This document shows, piece after piece, positions 27,734-35,454 of a stretch of DNA of 64,000 bases (position 1 is its first letter; each line of letters begins with the position of its first letter). Location: contig NZ_CP117812.1 in assembly GCF_028728065.1 (NCBI RefSeq), forward strand, positions 1,054,001 to 1,118,000, given 5' to 3'. Source of the DNA: Lentisphaera profundi (GTDB lineage Bacteria; Verrucomicrobiota; Lentisphaeria; Lentisphaerales; Lentisphaeraceae). Under the pieces are notes generated by a model that was given only the letters and a program-made list of their open reading frames with translations, was not told the origin of the DNA and searched no databases. The translations under genes and the position numbers were made by a program.

Positions 27734-28315
27734 ATGTTAAACCACGTTCGCCAGGCTTTTGATGACCTCAATACTTGCCTCAATGAATTTATCAATGATG
27801 AAGAAAATTTTAAGAAGATAGCTGCACTTGGAGAACAGATGGCGAAAGCTTTTTCCAATGGCAATAAAGTACTCATTGCCGGCAATGGCGGAAGTCATTG
27901 TGATGCCTTGCATTTTGCAGAAGAATTTACAGGTCGTTTTCGCAAAGAACGCAAAGCTTTACCCGCAATTGCATTGGGTGATGGCGCTCACATAACTTGT
28001 ACCGCGAATGACTATGGTTTTGAATACATTTTTTCTCGCATGGTAGATGCTTACGGTCAGGAAGGCGATATCTTTATTGGTCTGAGTACTAGTGGTAATT
28101 CTGAAAATATTATCAAGGCCATGGAATCATCTGAACAAGCCAAAGTAACTACAGTAGGTTTACTAGGCAAAAATGGTGGTAAACTGAAAGGACGTTGTGA
28201 TTATGAATGGATTGTTCCTGGCATGACCTCAGATCGCATTCAAGAAATTCACATGGCCATTCTCCATATTTTAATTGAAGTCGTTGAACGTCACCTTTTC
28301 CCTGAAAACTATTAA
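27734..28315 (+). CDS. gmhA: Phosphoheptose isomerase (SIS domain)
   Basis: SIS-domain isomerase of 193 aa, the same length as E. coli GmhA (192 aa). It converts sedoheptulose 7-phosphate to glycero-manno-heptose 7-phosphate for lipopolysaccharide core heptose. The phosphate-binding loop IAGNGGSHCDALHFAEEF begins at residue 48. Further motifs are GLSTSGNSENI and the C-terminal HMAILHILIEVVE helix with catalytic His/Glu positions. No hldE or gmhB is in the window. The unknown gene immediately upstream is probably co-transcribed. Confidence 0.9.
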   Translation: MLNHVRQAFDDLNTCLNEFINDEENFKKIAALGEQMAKAFSNGNKVLIAGNGGSHCDALHFAEEFTGRFRKERKALPAIALGDGAHITCTANDYGFEYIFSRMVDAYGQEGDIFIGLSTSGNSENIIKAMESSEQAKVTTVGLLGKNGGKLKGRCDYEWIVPGMTSDRIQEIHMAILHILIEVVERHLFPENY

Positions 28316-28323
28316 GGATCATA

Positions 28324-28458
28324 ATGAATAATATAATTTTTGCACACGACAGTTTTTTAAGCCATAATCACCAATATGATAATATGCAGATTTTTGCTCT
28401 TGTCGCAATTTTCACTGTGGGTATCATTGCTTTTGTCGCTAAAAAGAAATCTGTTTAA
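28324..28458 (+). CDS. Small single-TM protein, 44 aa
   Basis: Short frame that starts MNNIIFAHDSFLSHNH and ends in a hydrophobic helix (about residues 21-39) and a basic tail KKKSV. AAGGAT stands directly before the ATG as a good ribosome-binding site. It begins 8 bp after the gmhA stop, consistent with co-transcription. The His-rich N-terminus followed by a single TM helix suggests a small inner-membrane protein. No family was recognised. Confidence 0.5.
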   Translation: MNNIIFAHDSFLSHNHQYDNMQIFALVAIFTVGIIAFVAKKKSV

Positions 28459-28549
28459 GTTTTATTAAATCTATTTCTCAGTCATTTGTCGCTTACACAT
28501 TAATAGTGTAAATCACCCTTTATTCGCTAATTAAAATGAAGTCAATTTT

Positions 28550-30532
28550 GTGAACTGGAAATTAATACAACTCATCTTTTTCAAAGAGTTACGCGAGTTC
28601 GTACGTGATACTCGTACGCTCTTGTTAATGATTTTTATTCCTGCATTTCTTTATCCAGGACTACTTTTAATTACGGCGCAAATGCGTTCGGTACAAGAGA
28701 ATAAGTTACAGGCTCAAACTTATACGATTTTGGTTCAAGGCGATGATCGTGGCTTAGTTAAAAAAATTGAGAATGATAATTTAATCTTTACTGAAGATGA
28801 GAAAAAACAGCATGACCTAGCGCTAAAATTTTCAGGGAACGATAAATCAGTCGATATTCCTCATATAGCAATTTCATACGATAGCACCAATAGTCAGTCA
28901 CTGTATGTTTTAGATTTGGTGAAAGATGAGTTAGAAATAGTCAATAGGGAATTGCGCAAGCAAAATCTTGCGAAATTCGGCTTGGATGAAAGTTTTTTGC
29001 GGCCATTGCAAATTGACTTCATAAAGACAAATTCAGAAAAACAAGAAGGCCGTTTCTTAGCGGGAAAAGTATTGCCTGGTCTGATTCTAGTGATGCTCAC
29101 GGTAGCAGCAGGCTTAATGGCTCAAGAAGTCACCGCAGGTGAACGTGAATCCGGAACCCTAGAAACACTTTTATGTACTCCCGCAAAATATACTGAAATA
29201 GTGATGGCCAAGTTATTTACCGTTACGACGATTGGCTTTTTATCTGGCTTGCTCAATGTGATATTCATGGGCATAACTTTCAGTAATATTGGTTACCTCT
29301 TAGCGAAAAGTACGACCGGAACTGAAATGGTCTTGCCCGATACTTTTTTGCCTGACTTTGTTTCTTTGCCGCTGATTTTAGCCGTCTTAGTAGCATCAGC
29401 ACTGACCTTAAGTGCGCTCATTGTTTTTATTACTTCCTCAGCCTCAACTCGCCAAGAGGCCTCTCACTACTTGAGTCCCTTACTCATCTTAATGCTGTTG
29501 CCGGTGATGTTTAGTACTCAGCCTGGCGTAGAGAGTTCTTGGCAATTTGCTTTAGTGCCAGGCTTAAATTTCTGCCTCATCATGCAGGACTTATTTTTAG
29601 GGAAATATCACTGGGACCAACTTTGGCTTTTCTTTATAAGTAACTTCATTTTCTTAGCCTTCTTTATACGCATGACTATCAACCTTCTTCAGAGCGAGTC
29701 ATTTTGGAATAAGGGCGGTGGGATTACGGCGGCGTTTAAATTAAAAAACAAACAGACAAATCAACAAATCATCCCAGAAGAAGGGGCGATGATTTTTCTC
29801 ACTTGTTCGGCCTTATTTCTTTTGTTGGGCACTCGTTTACAGACTTGGAATGTGGCTTTGGGTTTGCCACTTTCGCAATTTCTAATCTTTGTATTCCTAC
29901 CACTTTATTACCTCAAGAAAACCCGCAGTAAGTTTAAAGATATATTGAGTCTGAGACCAGGCTCACCAAAACTGGCAGTGATTCTAGCCTTCTCTGTTCC
30001 TGCTATTATCGTTTTATCACAAGCACTGAAACGTCTCTTAACAGATTTGGGTTTCCCTTCTGGAGGAGAAGAAGGTGCACAAGTGGTCGTTGATATTGTA
30101 CAAAATAATGGAGTTGTCAATGCTTTGTTAATTGTGGCACTCACTCCCGCCATCTGTGAAGAATTTCTTTTTCGTGGAATCCTCTTAAATGCCAGTAAAG
30201 GCTGGAAAACTTTTTCCGCTATAGCGCTCAATGGACTTCTATTTGGTGCTCTTCACATGTCGGTAGCCAATATGCCTGCCTTGACGCTGATGGGAGCTTA
30301 CATGGCCTATATAGTGTGGAAAACCTCTTCGATTTACCATTCTGTGCTCGTACACTTTTTAAATAATTCATTAGCGGTCTTAATGATTTATTACTCGACA
30401 AAAGAAGTCATTAGTGAAGAAAAGTTTATCGCAACTATTGAGCACCCGGCCTGTATGGCAGCTGCATTTGTTTATTTACTATTTGCCATTTACTCGGTGA
30501 AAAACTGTAAAAAAGGCGACGCGGATGCGTAA
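28550..30532 (+). CDS. ABC-2 permease fused to CPBP intramembrane protease
   Basis: Membrane protein of 660 aa. The first part (about 1-385) is a NatB-like ABC-2 permease, with a TM helix near residue 20-45, a large extracytoplasmic loop, and a TM bundle after AGERESGTLETLLCTP. The second part (about 410-650) is a CPBP/Abi-type protease with EEFLFR (537-542), FGALHM and HFLNN motifs. Start is GTG with no clear ribosome-binding site. No ABC ATPase gene is adjacent, so the motor subunit must be elsewhere or absent. The gene overlaps rsmE by 8 bp. Similar fused proteins are known in planctomycetes; the substrate is unknown. Confidence 0.88.
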   Translation: MNWKLIQLIFFKELREFVRDTRTLLLMIFIPAFLYPGLLLITAQMRSVQENKLQAQTYTILVQGDDRGLVKKIENDNLIFTEDEKKQHDLALKFSGNDKSVDIPHIAISYDSTNSQSLYVLDLVKDELEIVNRELRKQNLAKFGLDESFLRPLQIDFIKTNSEKQEGRFLAGKVLPGLILVMLTVAAGLMAQEVTAGERESGTLETLLCTPAKYTEIVMAKLFTVTTIGFLSGLLNVIFMGITFSNIGYLLAKSTTGTEMVLPDTFLPDFVSLPLILAVLVASALTLSALIVFITSSASTRQEASHYLSPLLILMLLPVMFSTQPGVESSWQFALVPGLNFCLIMQDLFLGKYHWDQLWLFFISNFIFLAFFIRMTINLLQSESFWNKGGGITAAFKLKNKQTNQQIIPEEGAMIFLTCSALFLLLGTRLQTWNVALGLPLSQFLIFVFLPLYYLKKTRSKFKDILSLRPGSPKLAVILAFSVPAIIVLSQALKRLLTDLGFPSGGEEGAQVVVDIVQNNGVVNALLIVALTPAICEEFLFRGILLNASKGWKTFSAIALNGLLFGALHMSVANMPALTLMGAYMAYIVWKTSSIYHSVLVHFLNNSLAVLMIYYSTKEVISEEKFIATIEHPACMAAAFVYLLFAIYSVKNCKKGDADA

Positions 30533-31223
30533 GTTTTTTTGTGAAGAAATTAGCGCAGTAGGGGACTTAGTTAAAATAGATAAAACTGAGTCTCGCCACA
30601 TTCTACAAACGCTGCGCATGCAAGAAGGCGACGAACTTTTAATGATGAATGGAGAGGGCTTAATTGCGCACGCTGAAATCGCGCAAGTAGAAGGTAGAAA
30701 TACACTTTACTGTAAGATTAATAAACTTGACTTAGCGCAAAAGCCAGGACTGAAAATCAGTCTTTTTGTTGCCCCACCATCGAACGGAACCTTAGCATTG
30801 ATTCTCAAGCAAGCAGTGGAATTAGGTGTGGATAGTATTTATTTAATGTCTTGTCAGTATTCGGTAAGTAAATCAAAAAAAGAAAAAAATGTGCATGCCG
30901 AACTCATTTCTGCCGCTAAGCAAAGTGGCAATCCCTACCTACCCAAAGTGGTGTCAGGTTTGAGTTTTCGAGAAGCCTTAGCTTTGGCGCCCCAGCACAA
31001 TTTTTATGGTGCTGTTCCTAGTGATGATTATACTTCTCCAGAATCAAACATAAGTGAAGCGGGAGTTTGGATTGGACCAGAAGGGGGCTTTTCAGAAATT
31101 GAACTTCAGGAAATACAGAACTTGGGTGCTTGCCCTCTAGCCATTGGACCCTATATATTAAGAGTTGAAACCGCAGTAAATTCCGTTTGTTCAGTCCTAA
31201 TGTCTAAGTATGGGAGTGCTTAA
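30525..31223 (+). CDS. rsmE: 16S rRNA m3U1498 methyltransferase
   Basis: SPOUT-class methyltransferase of 232 aa that methylates N3 of U1498 in 16S rRNA using S-adenosylmethionine. The N-terminal PUA-like part has ESRHILQTLRMQEGDELL. The C-terminal knot has IGPEGGFSEIE and the LRVETAV motif characteristic of RsmE. Length matches the family. It overlaps the upstream permease gene and its stop overlaps the next ATG, so it is embedded in a tightly coupled operon. Confidence 0.95.
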   Translation: MRKFFCEEISAVGDLVKIDKTESRHILQTLRMQEGDELLMMNGEGLIAHAEIAQVEGRNTLYCKINKLDLAQKPGLKISLFVAPPSNGTLALILKQAVELGVDSIYLMSCQYSVSKSKKEKNVHAELISAAKQSGNPYLPKVVSGLSFREALALAPQHNFYGAVPSDDYTSPESNISEAGVWIGPEGGFSEIELQEIQNLGACPLAIGPYILRVETAVNSVCSVLMSKYGSA

Positions 31224-31972
31224 TGGCCGTTTTTAGTTTAAATGCACCAGATCTAGATTTTGATCAGTGTTTCAGTAATCATCAGAGAACTCAGGTCTGG
31301 CCTTTTAGTTTTGAGATCAATGGGGAATTGTGGGAACATAGCAAAGACGAGATCCTTAGCCTTCCTCAAGAGCAACTTATCGAGGGTTTAGTTAATCCAC
31401 TCGAAGAGTCGTCGCTATCTTCACTCTCTCAATTAAGTGATGAACAGTTTCAGGAATTTTTGAAATCTAGCTTAGAATACTTTATTGGCTTAGCAGATAA
31501 AGGCCTTAAATATATCGTTCTTAAAGCTTGTTTTAAAGATGAGATTACTCATACACACCACGATGTGCAGTCTCGCATTGTGCTCTTTTTTAATTACATC
31601 TTAGAGCATGAAAAAAGATTGAGCTATTATTTCCCGGTTTCGTTAAATACCCTGGAACATTCTCCTGAACTCTGTAAAGGAATTTGGTACCTCTACCAGC
31701 TGATTTCGAGTCCGCGCATCAAGTTTCGTTTAACGATTCCTTTCCCTTATGATTTAAGTCGTTTTAATAAACTAAACCGCCTCTTTGCGTTCGAGATTAA
31801 GCAATTGCGTTTATTGCTTCCTGTCGGTTTTAATTCAGATTCACTATTTTCGATGATTCGTCAGCTCAAAGAGCTTAATTATTCAGGGAAAATGATATTC
31901 AGTGCCGACGAGCCCAAGCTGAGCAATATCGAGTACTTAATTGAAGAAGTAGAAAACCTCTATAAAAAATAG
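31223..31972 (+). CDS. Hypothetical protein, rsmE neighbour
   Basis: Protein of 249 aa with no family recognised. It has no signal peptide or membrane segment and is acidic in the N-terminal half, with many aromatic residues. The alternating strand/helix pattern (e.g. LKYIVLKACF, KFRLTIPFPYDLSRF, KMIFSADEP) suggests an alpha/beta barrel or related cytosolic fold. Its ATG overlaps the rsmE stop (TAATG), indicating translational coupling. A gap of about 90 bp follows before the next gene. Confidence 0.7.
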   Translation: MAVFSLNAPDLDFDQCFSNHQRTQVWPFSFEINGELWEHSKDEILSLPQEQLIEGLVNPLEESSLSSLSQLSDEQFQEFLKSSLEYFIGLADKGLKYIVLKACFKDEITHTHHDVQSRIVLFFNYILEHEKRLSYYFPVSLNTLEHSPELCKGIWYLYQLISSPRIKFRLTIPFPYDLSRFNKLNRLFAFEIKQLRLLLPVGFNSDSLFSMIRQLKELNYSGKMIFSADEPKLSNIEYLIEEVENLYKK

Positions 31973-32060
31973 GCAAATCATTGAAGTCTTTTTTCAAAAA
32001 GGAGACTATATAATTTTTACTGTCTGACTATATTGAGCCAATTTTTATTTGGAGTCAATA

Positions 32061-32711
32061 ATGTTTGAAATTACTGAATGGCAAAGAAGTGGTGATAAAG
32101 CCACGAGAGCCCTCGTTATTCTGATGCATGGCTATGGAGCCGATATGCACGACTTAGTATCCTTATCATCGGCTTTTGGTGAAGGCGTCGTCACTTATAG
32201 TCTGAATGCACCTGGTTTACTTCCTTCTCCAGAAGGAACGATCATGGGCCGTTCATGGTTCAATCTTATCTCTAGCCCTTTTGGTATGGAATATGATTTA
32301 GAGGATGTAGAAGATTCTGCTCAAGCAGTAAAAGTATTTTTAGAAAAAATCATTCCTAAAGAAAACGCGCCTAAAGTTTATTTATTAGGCTTTTCTCAGG
32401 GTGCCTGCTTAGTTCATCACTTACTCTTGCGAGAAGCGCAAATGATTGATGGTGGCATTGCTTTGAGTGGACGTTATGTGGATGAAGTTTTTGATGGTGA
32501 TTTTGATTGGTCTCAGCTCAAAGGAAAAGATTTATTTATGAGCCATGGAGAAAGTGACTTTGTGATTCCTTATGAATCGAGTGAGAAAATCAGAGAGTTT
32601 TATAAAAGTCATAAAATGAATTTTGAGTTTACGAGTTTTCCGGGGGCACATGATATCCCGCTTAAAGTTTTTAAAGCAATGAAAAATTGGTTTAATAAGG
32701 TATGTAAATGA
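32061..32711 (+). CDS. Phospholipase/carboxylesterase family hydrolase
   Basis: Alpha/beta hydrolase of 216 aa similar to acyl-protein thioesterase/YpfH-type esterases. The catalytic triad is visible: Ser in GFSQG (near residue 109), Asp in SHGESDFVIP, and His in GAHDIP. The oxyanion region is MHGYGADMHDL. The start is the ATG at 32061, preceded by TTGGAGTCAATA; an upstream in-frame TTG lacks support. No signal peptide, so cytosolic. Its stop overlaps the next gene's start (ATGA). Confidence 0.88.
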   Translation: MFEITEWQRSGDKATRALVILMHGYGADMHDLVSLSSAFGEGVVTYSLNAPGLLPSPEGTIMGRSWFNLISSPFGMEYDLEDVEDSAQAVKVFLEKIIPKENAPKVYLLGFSQGACLVHHLLLREAQMIDGGIALSGRYVDEVFDGDFDWSQLKGKDLFMSHGESDFVIPYESSEKIREFYKSHKMNFEFTSFPGAHDIPLKVFKAMKNWFNKVCK

Positions 32712-33001
32712 AAAAGTTTAATCTTATAGCAGCAGCAAAAATCAGTATTGTGGACAGCTACGAAAATGCTAATATTTTAATTTTCAAAAATGCTGATTTT
32801 GGCTTTAGTGGCCTCTGTGTGCAGGGTTCTTTAATAAGCCCTTTATTTCAAGGAAAAACAGAGCGTGAACCCTATGATTCTTGCCGTGAATGGTTTAGTG
32901 AACATCAAGATGGTTTTCTTGATGTGGAAACACTGAAGCTGGATGACACTCAAGTTCTACGTGCATTAGAGCGATCAGAAGATACACTTAAAAATTCTTA
33001 G
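32708..33001 (+). CDS. Hypothetical protein, 97 aa
   Basis: Small cytosolic protein with no recognised family. The sequence is mixed alpha/beta with an aromatic-rich central part (NADFGFSGLCVQGSL) and an acidic C-terminal helix (TQVLRALERSEDTLKN). The start overlaps the esterase stop by 4 bp (ATGA), which strongly suggests it is translated with it. Function is unknown. Confidence 0.65.
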   Translation: MKKFNLIAAAKISIVDSYENANILIFKNADFGFSGLCVQGSLISPLFQGKTEREPYDSCREWFSEHQDGFLDVETLKLDDTQVLRALERSEDTLKNS

Positions 33002-33012
33002 TGAGTCAATAA

Positions 33013-33948
33013 ATGGAAGCGGTAATTAACTCAATACTTCCTGTATTTGCACTTATCGTAATTGGTAAGTGCCTACATTATTACCGTTTTTTCAAAGATG
33101 ATTTTTTTAAGCAATGCAATGACTTGGTCTACTACATTGCATTGCCCTCATTTCTTTTTATTTCCGCAGCTAAATCATCACCACAAGAAGCCTTAGGCAC
33201 ATTTAAATTTAGCTTGGTACTTATTTTCTCCGCCACAATTTGTGCTTGTGTGGGCTTGTTGTTAAGTAAACAGTTTAAATTTTCTAAGGCTCAAACTGCG
33301 ACGGTGGCACATGTGGCCTTTCGGGGCAACTTAGCTTATGCGGGTATGCCTGTTATCTTTTTACTGTTCACGGCTAAATCATATAGTGAAGCCGATCTCG
33401 CTTTAGCTGTCATTCTGATTTTACCCGTTATTATTTTTTATAATGTTTTTGCTTTGTTTCTCTGTATGCGAGGCAGTTCCTGTAAGGATAGCCAGTCAAT
33501 GAAAAATGTAGGCTTACAAATAGCTAAGAACCCTTTGATTATCTCTAGTATACTGGGCTTGATTTGTGCAGATGGTAGAGTTCCCATTCCAAACTTTGCC
33601 GAAACTACCTTTCAAAGTTTGGGAAAAATGAGTTTCCCTTTGGTACTAATTAGCCTGGGTGCCTCATTGTCATTTTCTCAGAGTCGAAAAATATTTAAAG
33701 AATCATTAATGGTAGCTTCTTTGAAATGTATTGTGTCGCCAATGATAACTTATGGTCTATTGCAATTTCTTGAACCCAACGAAGCGCAATTAAATGCAGT
33801 GATGATCTATGCCGCTTGTCCGAGTGCGGTGTCTTCTTACATCTTTACGACTCGCTTTGGTGGTTGGACAGAACTCAATTCTTCCGCGGTAGTACTCAGT
33901 ACGATTATGTCATTACCCGTCATGTCGGTACTCATTTATATTTTATAG
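33013..33948 (+). CDS. AEC-family transporter
   Basis: Inner-membrane permease of 311 aa of the auxin efflux carrier family. About ten hydrophobic segments form two five-helix halves. The first starts INSILPVFALIVIGKCL and the second near NPLIISSILGLI. Conserved polar residues break the helices (GNLAYAGMP, GASLSF). Members export organic acids such as malate or other small anions; the substrate here cannot be told. It lies 11 bp after the previous gene and 9 bp before a GNAT gene. Confidence 0.88.
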   Translation: MEAVINSILPVFALIVIGKCLHYYRFFKDDFFKQCNDLVYYIALPSFLFISAAKSSPQEALGTFKFSLVLIFSATICACVGLLLSKQFKFSKAQTATVAHVAFRGNLAYAGMPVIFLLFTAKSYSEADLALAVILILPVIIFYNVFALFLCMRGSSCKDSQSMKNVGLQIAKNPLIISSILGLICADGRVPIPNFAETTFQSLGKMSFPLVLISLGASLSFSQSRKIFKESLMVASLKCIVSPMITYGLLQFLEPNEAQLNAVMIYAACPSAVSSYIFTTRFGGWTELNSSAVVLSTIMSLPVMSVLIYIL

Positions 33949-33957
33949 GAATTTAAG

Positions 33958-34440
33958 ATGAAAATTGAAATCAAAAAAATTTGCTATAAAAATCAGCAAC
34001 AAGCTCAAGATTTGATTTTTTTACTCAATCACTATGCCATGGATCCTATGGGTGGAGGAAAAGAATTAAATCCTTATGTGACAGAAAACCTTGTTGCGAA
34101 ACTCGCTAAATTAGCTCATGCGAGTACTTACATTGCTTATGCCAATGAGAAGCCTGCGGGCTTACTTAACTGCTTTGAAAGTTTATCAACTTTTTCGGCT
34201 AAGCCTTTGATTAATATTCACGATTTGATGGTGCATAGCGATTACCGTGGCTTAGGTATAAGCCAAGAGATGCTCAAGAGGCTGGTAGATGATGCTGAAG
34301 AGCAGGGTTGCTGTAAAATCACACTAGAGGTCTTGGAGGGTAATAAGGTAGCTTTAAACGCCTATAAGAAGTTTGGTTTTGAGAACTATCAGCTCGACCC
34401 AGAAGTCGGCCAAGCCATATTTATGGAAAAAAAGCTTTAA
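33958..34440 (+). CDS. GNAT-family N-acetyltransferase
   Basis: Cytosolic protein of 160 aa. The acetyl-CoA-binding motif A reads HSDYRGLGISQEMLKRL (near residues 98-114), and motif B LEVLEGNKVALNAYKKFGF ends with the Tyr/Phe pattern typical of GNAT enzymes. Acceptor substrate is unknown. It is the last gene of the plus-strand run that starts at 28550 and is convergent with the TIM-barrel gene 10 bp away. Confidence 0.9.
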   Translation: MKIEIKKICYKNQQQAQDLIFLLNHYAMDPMGGGKELNPYVTENLVAKLAKLAHASTYIAYANEKPAGLLNCFESLSTFSAKPLINIHDLMVHSDYRGLGISQEMLKRLVDDAEEQGCCKITLEVLEGNKVALNAYKKFGFENYQLDPEVGQAIFMEKKL

Positions 34441-34450
34441 TAGTAAGAGC

Positions 34451-35407
34451 TTATACCTGAGCAAGCACTCGGCGTGTTTTTTCGATAGCTTCAGCGAGAA
34501 AGGCTTTGGGTTCACGTTTTCGGTATTCTGGATTGTAGAGTTCGAGTGATATACAGCCTTTGTAGTTAATTTCTTTAAGTGGTTTTAAATAGCTAAGTAA
34601 ATCTATTTGGCCATCTCCAGGCAGTACACGATGTTTATCTAAACCAGCTTTTTTGCTGGGCTTCAAATCTTTGGCAGCATCCGCGAATTGAAAAATGCTA
34701 ATCATATTTGGATTTAGATTATAGAGGCTATTAGGAGAATCCTCTGTCAAAAACATGTGAAAAGTATCGGGTATCACCTGAGCCTTGCGTTCGCCAGAGA
34801 GTAGGGCAATGTGAACGGCATCGGCTAAGTATTCGAGACCGGGAACAAAATTCAAAAAGATAATACCGGGATCTAAGTTATATTCCTTGGCCATTTGGCA
34901 TATTTCTGAGTAAGCCCATGCCGCATTATAATGATTGAGAGCTTCTTTACGGCCAAATTTGGGTATGATTTGGGCATGGCTGGCTCCGATTTCACTAATC
35001 ATACGCAAACGGTTTTTATGGATATCGCGTTCTTGATTAAAAGTTTCTTTATCAGGTGCGAGTGATCCCCAGACACCTATGACGCTAGGAACAAACATCC
35101 CCAAGTCTTTCACTTTTTTAGCTAAATCTGTAAGGCTTTTTCCTTGATCTTCATGAGCTTTTAATTCTTTATCCCAGGGTTCAATGGCATCAAAACCGGC
35201 AGCAGCAGCGAGCTCGATTTTTGTTTCTAAGGGGATATCTTTGGAGAGCGTAGCTGTATCTAAACAAAGTGGCCAAGGACTATTACCCGATTGCCAAGTT
35301 TTTTCTTTAATTGAATGATGATCATGTTTTACATGAGAACATGAAGATAATGCCATAGTTGTCGCGCTAGCAGTGATAGCTGATTTTATAAAGTCTCTTC
35401 TTTTCAT
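34451..35407 (-). CDS. Secreted xylose-isomerase-like TIM-barrel protein
   Basis: Sugar phosphate isomerase/epimerase-family protein of 318 aa. The N-terminus MKRRDFIKSAITASATTMAL fits a Tat-type export signal followed by a lipobox-like LSSC. The barrel contains GFDAIEPWDKEL, AQIIPKFGRKEAL, VIPDTFHMFLTED and CISLELYNPEY, with Glu/Asp/His positions that bind the metal in this superfamily. Such exported members are numerous in PVC bacteria and thought to act on carbohydrates. It is 47 bp downstream of the cytochrome-domain gene and probably co-transcribed with it. Confidence 0.87.
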   Translation of the reverse strand: MKRRDFIKSAITASATTMALSSCSHVKHDHHSIKEKTWQSGNSPWPLCLDTATLSKDIPLETKIELAAAAGFDAIEPWDKELKAHEDQGKSLTDLAKKVKDLGMFVPSVIGVWGSLAPDKETFNQERDIHKNRLRMISEIGASHAQIIPKFGRKEALNHYNAAWAYSEICQMAKEYNLDPGIIFLNFVPGLEYLADAVHIALLSGERKAQVIPDTFHMFLTEDSPNSLYNLNPNMISIFQFADAAKDLKPSKKAGLDKHRVLPGDGQIDLLSYLKPLKEINYKGCISLELYNPEYRKREPKAFLAEAIEKTRRVLAQV

Positions 35408-35454
35408 AGTATCCCTTTTTTTATTTACACGTTTTAAAAACTTTTCTGTAACAC

